This document shows, one piece after another, positions 7,199 through 10,969 of a stretch of 10,969 bases of DNA. How positions within the stretch are numbered: position 1 is the first letter of the stretch; every line of letters starts with the position of its first letter. The position numbers and the translations under genes were made by a program. The stretch spans positions 1 to 10,969 of the forward strand of contig JASHVB010000566.1 of NCBI GenBank assembly GCA_030039695.1. Direction: 5' to 3'. This stretch comes from Acetobacteraceae bacterium (GTDB lineage Bacteria; Pseudomonadota; Alphaproteobacteria; Acetobacterales; Acetobacteraceae). Under the pieces are notes generated by a model. It made no database searches, was not told the origin of the DNA, and saw nothing but the letters and a program-made list of their open reading frames with translations.

Positions 7199-8025
7199 TC
7201 AGTAACGGCTGTCACCTTGGATCGTCACCCGATAGCTCGAACGTACCTGGGGGAAGGATCCCCATATTGCGATGTGCTGACGGCTCTATTGTCCGACGGC
7301 GCCACGGAATGTGGCTGCCGGTGGAAGCGCACCCGGAAGACCGGATGGGTGCTGTCCGTGAACAAAAAATCGAGGACGGCGCGGTTCTCTTCCGGCGACA
7401 GTTCATTGCTACGCCTGGTGAGCCTCTGGTTGACGAGCAATGTCTCGTGTTTGGTTCCCAGATGAGTGCGCACGACCGGGTGCACCGTCCGCGAAAACAC
7501 CTTGTTGCGGTCGTCGGCTCCGAGCAACCGGTCGGTGCCCCGATGGACGTGGTCGCACGAACGGGTCGTGGTGAGGCCGTCAAGACAGGACCTGAAGGCA
7601 CGGCTGAGCGCATCATAGGCCACGCGCTGGTTCACGACGATGGTATCGCCGCCGGAGAGTGGCACTGTGTGGTAATACGGGATGCTGCCGAGCGACGGCT
7701 CGATGTCGCAGGACACGTCAGAATGCCAATTCTCCCCGGCGATGCGCTTGGAATTCGCATCGGCGCCAATCGGCAGGACCTCAGGATGGCCTTCGGGGCC
7801 TGGTCGATTTGGATGAATGTGCAGCCTGCCGAAGTGCTGGCCAGATGCATTCTGCTGATTCAGATTGATGTTCTGGTGTCGAAAGAACGGTACCTGTTGC
7901 TCTGCCAAGGCGGCATGGAGATCTTCGACCTGCTGATCGCTCGACGGGTTCGTGAGATCGATGCCCGATATCTTGGCGCCGATGCGCGGGGTGACGGGGC
8001 TGACCTGGATGCTGGGGTCGCTCAA
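7199..8025 (-). pseudogene. TauD-family dioxygenase, frameshifted near the C-terminus
   Basis: A second 2-oxoglutarate dioxygenase, paralogous to the AtsK-like neighbour. The N-terminal portion is family-like: PRIGAKISGIDL, the H101-x-D103 iron ligands in ENWHSDVSCD, GGDTIVVNQRVAYDAL and HPVVRTH. At residue 249 the frame breaks. In frame, the tail after DNRAV is a 21-residue nonsense run ending at TGA 7225-7227, lacking the distal His and Arg. One base out (from 7276) the sequence resumes HIAIWGSFPQVRSSYRV and ends at TGA 7199-7201, so a single missing base near 7277-7281 explains it. Just before the break, DNRAV is preceded by PS where Phe-Trp is usual, and FHRQPHS has Arg where Trp is usual, suggesting further decay. 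No ATG starts the conserved part; a TTG at 8025 with GAGG 8 nt upstream is the likely start, perhaps a mutated ATG. A sequencing error is the alternative for the frameshift. Confidence 0.75.
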
Positions 8026-8104
8026 GGAAGAACCTCGCGCCTTCGGCGGTGACGTGCGGGATGGCGTCGTTACCGACACCGGGTCTCCTGGGCCTTGTCC
8101 GGCG

Positions 8105-9196
8105 TCAGGCCACCACGTTGGTGGTGACGCGGCTCGCAAACCGGTCCGAATCGGTGCCGTTCCGGAACACGCCGATCAGCTTCAGGAGATCGGCGTATTG
8201 CGCGATCTGGTTCTGGAACTTGACGCCGATCGCCTGCTCGCAATGTCCCATCTCGCGTAGCATCGTTGCCAATTGCACGGGTCTCGCCTTCGGTGCATAG
8301 CTGGCAAAGATCTCCCCGGTTTCGTCCGGATGATCGGCAACCCAAGCGCCCGCTTCCAGGATGGCGCGGGTCAACGCGCCGGCAACGTATTTATCATTCC
8401 GTACCAAACTTCCACGCAACCCGATGACGCAGCACGCGAGCTGCGCGTAGCGACCGTCCATATTCGATGCGATCTGGACGAGGTCGTAGTTCTTGCGCCA
8501 CAGCCACGTCAGGGGGTCGCCGCCGGTGATCGCGTGCGCTTCACCCTTCTGCAAAGCCAGCGGCAGCAGGTCGCCAGGGAATTGCTGCCACGTCACGTCG
8601 CGGTCCGGGTCGATGCCATGTTGCTGCAGCATGATTCCAAAGAAATTCTTATCTGGGGCCGCCATATCGCCCACACCAATGGTCTTGCCGCGCAGTTGAC
8701 TGAGTGCGGTGATCCCGCTAGCCCGCTGCACCAGCATGTGCATGCATCCCGCATGCAGGCCGGCCACTAGTTTTACGTCGAACCCCTGCTCAAGTGGTTT
8801 GAGCCAGCGCAGGGCCATCCCAGTCGCGCCGTCGGCCTTGCCGGTCGCGATTGCTTCCAGAAGCTGGTCGGTGGAACCAGCGAAATTGATATAGCTGACA
8901 TCCAGGTTGTAGCGCTGGAAAAAGCCCCGTTTCATCGCGACAGGAACCGCCGCGGTGCAAATGGCTGCCTCGTTCCACGCAAGGGTCACCTTGCGTGGCG
9001 GCCCCGCGGGGATTGGCGGCGGTGGGCCGAGTTCGGCAATGGCACAGAGCGGGGGATGCAGTACGTCAGGCGGCAAGGCTGTTGCCTGCTCTGCTGCCAG
9101 CACGCGCCGGCCGAGCAATGCCAGGGCCGGGACAGCGGCACCGGCGGCGGCGAGGAAGGTCCGGCGGCCTGGTCGAAGCTTCGGGTTGAAATCCAT
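8105..9196 (-). CDS. ABC transporter substrate-binding protein, SsuA/TauA-like, Tat-exported
   Basis: A 363-residue periplasmic binding protein of the nitrate/sulfonate/taurine family that would deliver an organosulfur ligand to an SsuC-type permease. A twin-arginine signal is clear: RRTFLAAAGAAVPALAL at residues 11-27, with probable cleavage near VLA-AEQ (32-37). A proline-rich linker (about 41-68) follows, then the binding fold: VTLAWNEAAICTAAVPVAMKRGFF at 70-93 in two pieces, GSTDQLLEAIATGKADGA at 107-124, LRGKTIGVGD in mid-protein and a C-terminal helical lobe. The ATG at 9196 has GGGGGGATC upstream, and the Tat motif then falls at the N-terminus; the frame is open upstream to 9427 but that extension is not protein-like. 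It heads the minus-strand set, 79 bases before the broken dioxygenase. The ligand cannot be read from sequence. Confidence 0.9.
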   Translation of the reverse strand: MDFNPKLRPGRRTFLAAAGAAVPALALLGRRVLAAEQATALPPDVLHPPLCAIAELGPPPPIPAGPPRKVTLAWNEAAICTAAVPVAMKRGFFQRYNLDVSYINFAGSTDQLLEAIATGKADGATGMALRWLKPLEQGFDVKLVAGLHAGCMHMLVQRASGITALSQLRGKTIGVGDMAAPDKNFFGIMLQQHGIDPDRDVTWQQFPGDLLPLALQKGEAHAITGGDPLTWLWRKNYDLVQIASNMDGRYAQLACCVIGLRGSLVRNDKYVAGALTRAILEAGAWVADHPDETGEIFASYAPKARPVQLATMLREMGHCEQAIGVKFQNQIAQYADLLKLIGVFRNGTDSDRFASRVTTNVVA

Positions 9197-9290
9197 GATC
9201 CCCCCAACGTCTACGAGTGGAGCAGCCGTGAGCCGTCCCGGCTGCCTGGTCAGCAGCACAAAACCACATGGCCGATAGGCCGTCAATCTA

Positions 9291-9314
9291 ATATACGTCA
9301 CACGCACGTTATAT
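9291..9314. promoter_or_regulatory. Candidate operator dyad 1
   Basis: ATATACGT (9291-9298) and ACGTTATAT (9306-9314) are inverted copies apart from one extra T, separated by seven bases. The A/T-rich arms stand out from the GC-rich surroundings. They lie about 95 bases upstream of the binding-protein ATG. Confidence 0.35.
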
Positions 9315-9315
9315 G

Positions 9316-9337
9316 TGGTACAGGCATGCCGATACCA
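9316..9337. promoter_or_regulatory. Candidate operator dyad 2 (22-bp palindrome)
   Basis: TGGTACAGGCA followed directly by TGCCGATACCA: 9 of 11 positions pair symmetrically about the 9326/9327 centre. It begins one base after dyad 1. The size suits a dimeric helix-turn-helix repressor or a LysR-type regulator; no such gene lies in the window. Confidence 0.4.
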
Positions 9338-9420
9338 GGAAACCCGGGAATGATGACAATCGGTTAGTCCGGGGCGCGACCGCGTGCTGCGGTGACGCCT
9401 TTGGCACCCGCTCATTCCAC

Positions 9421-9449
9421 TTGACACCGCAGTTGGACGTAGCGATTGT
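9421..9449 (+). promoter_or_regulatory. Candidate promoter of the plus-strand permease operon
   Basis: A perfect TTGACA (9421-9426) is followed after 17 bases by GATTGT (9444-9449), a poor -10 with three of six consensus bases. A transcript from here would have a leader of about 115 bases carrying the hairpin at 9500-9533 before the permease ATG. Confidence 0.4.
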
Positions 9450-9499
9450 GTCGTCTGTTAGCGGGTTTTGTCGCTGGGACGAGAGCATTTCATCGACCC

Positions 9500-9533
9500 A
9501 AAACTGGCGATGCCGCGAGGCACCGCCAGTTTT
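9500..9533 (+). terminator. 15-bp GNRA-capped hairpin in the permease leader
   Basis: AAAACTGGCGATGCC (9500-9514), the loop GCGA (9515-9518) and GGCACCGCCAGTTTT (9519-9533) form a 15-position stem with a single A-C mismatch (9510/9523). The loop fits the GNRA tetraloop class. The A run before and T run after give it the form of a bidirectional intrinsic terminator, but the T run is only four bases and partly in the stem. It lies 40 bases before the permease start, so it could act as an attenuator, an mRNA-stability element or the end of a short RNA. Confidence 0.5.
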
Positions 9534-9572
9534 GCGCGACGGGCTCGGAACCCTGGTCAGGAGAAACCGGAC

Positions 9573-10544
9573 ATGCCGCTCCAGCTTGGCCAGTTCGCCT
9601 CTGAGTTCAAGCAGAACAGCACGCCCGCACGGCTGGCACCCATGGGAGCGAAACCGTGGACGGAGAAGAGTCTGTTCACTCCCGCCGCCGCTATGCCGTC
9701 CCGCTGGCTCAACCCCGAGGCAAGCGGGTTGCGCCGCGCCCGCGCAAGCGCCTTACGGCGGTTTGGCACGATCTTCTGGAAGTATGGCGCGATCCTATTG
9801 TTCCTTCTGGCCTGGCAACTCCTGTCGCAGTTCGACGTCATCGATTCCTCGGTCATCCCACCTCTCACCAAGGTGGTTGTGGCGATGATCCAGGGGTTCG
9901 CCGATGGGAGCTTGCTCAGCAATATGCTGATCAGCCTGCAACGGTCAGCGGTCGCCTTCGGTATCGCGGTTGTCGTCGCGATCCCGCTGGGTCTGTTCAT
10001 GGGAGCCTTCCGACGTTTTGAAAGCTTCGTCGACGCTCTCGTACAGATGTTCAGGCAAACCTCGGCGCTGGCCATCTATCCGATCTTTATCCTGCTGCTA
10101 GGGCTGGGCGAGGCGTCGAAGATCACCATCATCTGCTGGGCCGCCTTCTTTCCCATATTATTGAACACCATTTCCGGCGTGAAACTGGTCGATGCCCGCC
10201 TGATCGAGATGGCCCGCGTATTCGGCGCCTCAAAGAAGGAGGTGTTCAGACGAGTCGTACTGCCGGCTGCGGCCCCGTCGATATTCGTTGGCCTCAGGCT
10301 CGGCGCGTCGACCTCGCTGCTGCTACTGGTGGCCGCAGAGATGATCGGCGCCAAGAAGGGTCTGGGGTTCCTGATCATCAACGCGCAATACAATTTTGAA
10401 ATCCCACTGATGTTTGCAGCCATCGTGCTGCTCGCCAGCATCGGCCTAACACTCAACTATGCCTTGCTGACTCTGCAGAACCGGTTCTGTCGGTGGGAAG
10501 GGCGTGGCCAGGCAAAGACCCGGTCCTTCGGAAACGCCGCTTGA
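9573..10544 (+). CDS. ABC transporter permease, SsuC/TauC-like
   Basis: Inner-membrane permease of a sulfonate/nitrate/taurine-class importer, 323 residues. After a 65-residue hydrophilic, Arg-rich N-terminal tail, hydrophobic segments run near residues 70-88, 119-145, 165-180, 184-203, 236-257 and 276-300. The EAA loop that meets the ATPase is at about 210-234 (ARVFGASKKEVFRRVVLPAAAP), with Gly218 and the LP ending conserved. AAEMIGAKKGLGFLI (254-268) is typical of the family. The ATG at 9573 is favoured by CAGGAG 9 nt upstream; an in-frame ATG at 9468 would run through the leader hairpin. The second binding-protein gene follows after 71 bases, suggesting one operon. It differs clearly from the permease at the left edge, so the locus carries two distinct transporters. 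Confidence 0.92.
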   Translation: MPLQLGQFASEFKQNSTPARLAPMGAKPWTEKSLFTPAAAMPSRWLNPEASGLRRARASALRRFGTIFWKYGAILLFLLAWQLLSQFDVIDSSVIPPLTKVVVAMIQGFADGSLLSNMLISLQRSAVAFGIAVVVAIPLGLFMGAFRRFESFVDALVQMFRQTSALAIYPIFILLLGLGEASKITIICWAAFFPILLNTISGVKLVDARLIEMARVFGASKKEVFRRVVLPAAAPSIFVGLRLGASTSLLLLVAAEMIGAKKGLGFLIINAQYNFEIPLMFAAIVLLASIGLTLNYALLTLQNRFCRWEGRGQAKTRSFGNAA

Positions 10545-10615
10545 CCGGATGCCGCCACCGAACAGTACCCCGCCGACGTTTGTGGGTCGATCCACAATGT
10601 TGAAGGAACACGAGA

Positions 10616-10969
10616 ATGGGAAAGCGCCGTCTTGGCTGCACCACCACGATCATCGCCACCGTTGCCAGTCTTGTCATTTGGACGAGTGTGGCTGCGGCGC
10701 AGGCCGTACAAACCGGTGAACAAAAGGTTACGGTAATCCGCTACCTTGCCAGTCGAGGAAGCATCGCGACCTATGAAGTCGCCGACGCGCTCGGTTGGCT
10801 GAAAGACAAGGGCGTCAGGATCGAATCGGAGGGCTTTTCGCAAGGAGGGCCAGAGAGTCTGGTCGCGATGGCGTCCGGCTCAGTCGATGTCGCAGGAGCG
10901 GCAACGCCCGCCGTCATCAACGCGATTGCCGCGGGAGCGAAAATCGTCGGCGTTATGCCGGATGGCGGG
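10616..10969 (+). CDS. ABC transporter substrate-binding protein, SsuA-like (partial, 3' end outside window)
   Basis: The first 118 codons of a periplasmic binding protein; the frame is open at the window edge. An ordinary Sec-type signal is seen (MGKRRLGC, then TIIATVASLVIWTSVAAAQA, about residues 1-29, with cleavage near AAA-QA). The mature start resembles SsuA/NMT1-type proteins: VTVIRYLASRGSIATYEVA at 39-57, ALGWLKDKGVRIE at 59-71, then GGPESLVAMASGSVDVAGA at 77-95, the usual helix-strand that contacts the ligand, and AIAAGAKIVGV. AAGGA lies 8 nt before the ATG. It is probably cotranscribed with the preceding permease and serves as its ligand receptor. The ligand is unknown; an aliphatic sulfonate is likely from context. 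Confidence 0.85.
   Translation, partial: MGKRRLGCTTTIIATVASLVIWTSVAAAQAVQTGEQKVTVIRYLASRGSIATYEVADALGWLKDKGVRIESEGFSQGGPESLVAMASGSVDVAGAATPAVINAIAAGAKIVGVMPDGG

Larger units (their letters stand above)
9197..9572. promoter_or_regulatory. Divergent control region between two transport operons
   Basis: This 376-base region separates the minus-strand binding-protein gene from the plus-strand permease gene. It holds no gene. Leftward promoter elements are unclear: TTGACG occurs on the minus strand at 9279-9284 with no good -10 partner. The centre has two adjacent dyads (9291-9337), and the right side has the plus-strand promoter (9421-9449) and a strong leader hairpin (9500-9533). The arrangement suggests one regulator controlling both directions. 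Confidence 0.6.

Noticed and set aside
7153..8052. 299-codon plus-strand open frame
   Set aside because: Antisense to the frameshifted dioxygenase, which has clear homology on the minus strand; the mirror frame is open because of GC-rich codon use.
1204..9318. CACGTT/AACGTG as a locus-wide regulator motif
   Set aside because: The six-base core is expected several times in 11 kb and also occurs inside genes (near 3083, 4738 and 8113); only the longer shared context was kept as a finding.
9197..9427. 77-residue N-terminal extension of the Tat-exported binding protein
   Set aside because: It would bury the twin-arginine signal inside the protein, and a better ribosome binding site precedes the ATG at 9196.
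1..10969. tRNA, rRNA, CRISPR arrays, insertion sequences
   Set aside because: No cloverleaf-like or repeat-spacer pattern, no transposase-like translation and no terminal inverted repeats were seen.

Overview
The window is a sulfur-scavenging locus from a high-GC proteobacterium. The gene content (SsuA/SsuC-type transporters, TauD/AtsK-type dioxygenases, cysK paired with an Rrf2 regulator, a YdhS-like FAD protein) and the protein flavour suggest an alphaproteobacterium, possibly Acetobacteraceae. That taxonomic guess is inference from recalled similarity, not from a search.

Layout. Seven genes lie on the minus strand. Read from right to left they are: a Tat-exported substrate-binding protein (9196-8105); a frameshifted TauD-family dioxygenase (8025-7199); an intact AtsK-type alkylsulfatase dioxygenase (7110-6208); an Rrf2-family regulator (5854-5402); cysK (5390-4359); an FAD/NAD(P)-binding oxidoreductase (3251-1824); and an ABC permease (1123-2). 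Divergently, on the plus strand, are a second ABC permease (9573-10544) and the first 118 codons of a second substrate-binding protein (10616 to the window edge). No ABC ATPase gene lies in the window.

Spaces. Four gaps exceed 300 bases. 9197-9572 is a divergent control region with two adjacent dyads, a perfect TTGACA box and a 15-bp GNRA-capped hairpin. 5855-6207 carries a good promoter for the regulator. 3252-4358 looks like a gene graveyard with at least two coding remnants. 1124-1823 carries the permease promoter, with a helically phased direct repeat.

How it fits together (inference). The transporters import organosulfur compounds. The dioxygenases use 2-oxoglutarate and O2 to release sulfite or sulfate from sulfonates or sulfate esters. 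Reduced sulfur then enters cysteine through CysK. The Rrf2 regulator lacks cysteines, is encoded 11 nt upstream of cysK, and ends in Asn-Phe-Ala-Ile. A free C-terminal Ile is the hallmark of known CysK-binding tails, so the regulator may sense sulfur status by binding CysK, as CymR does in Bacillus. This is the most interesting lead in the window.
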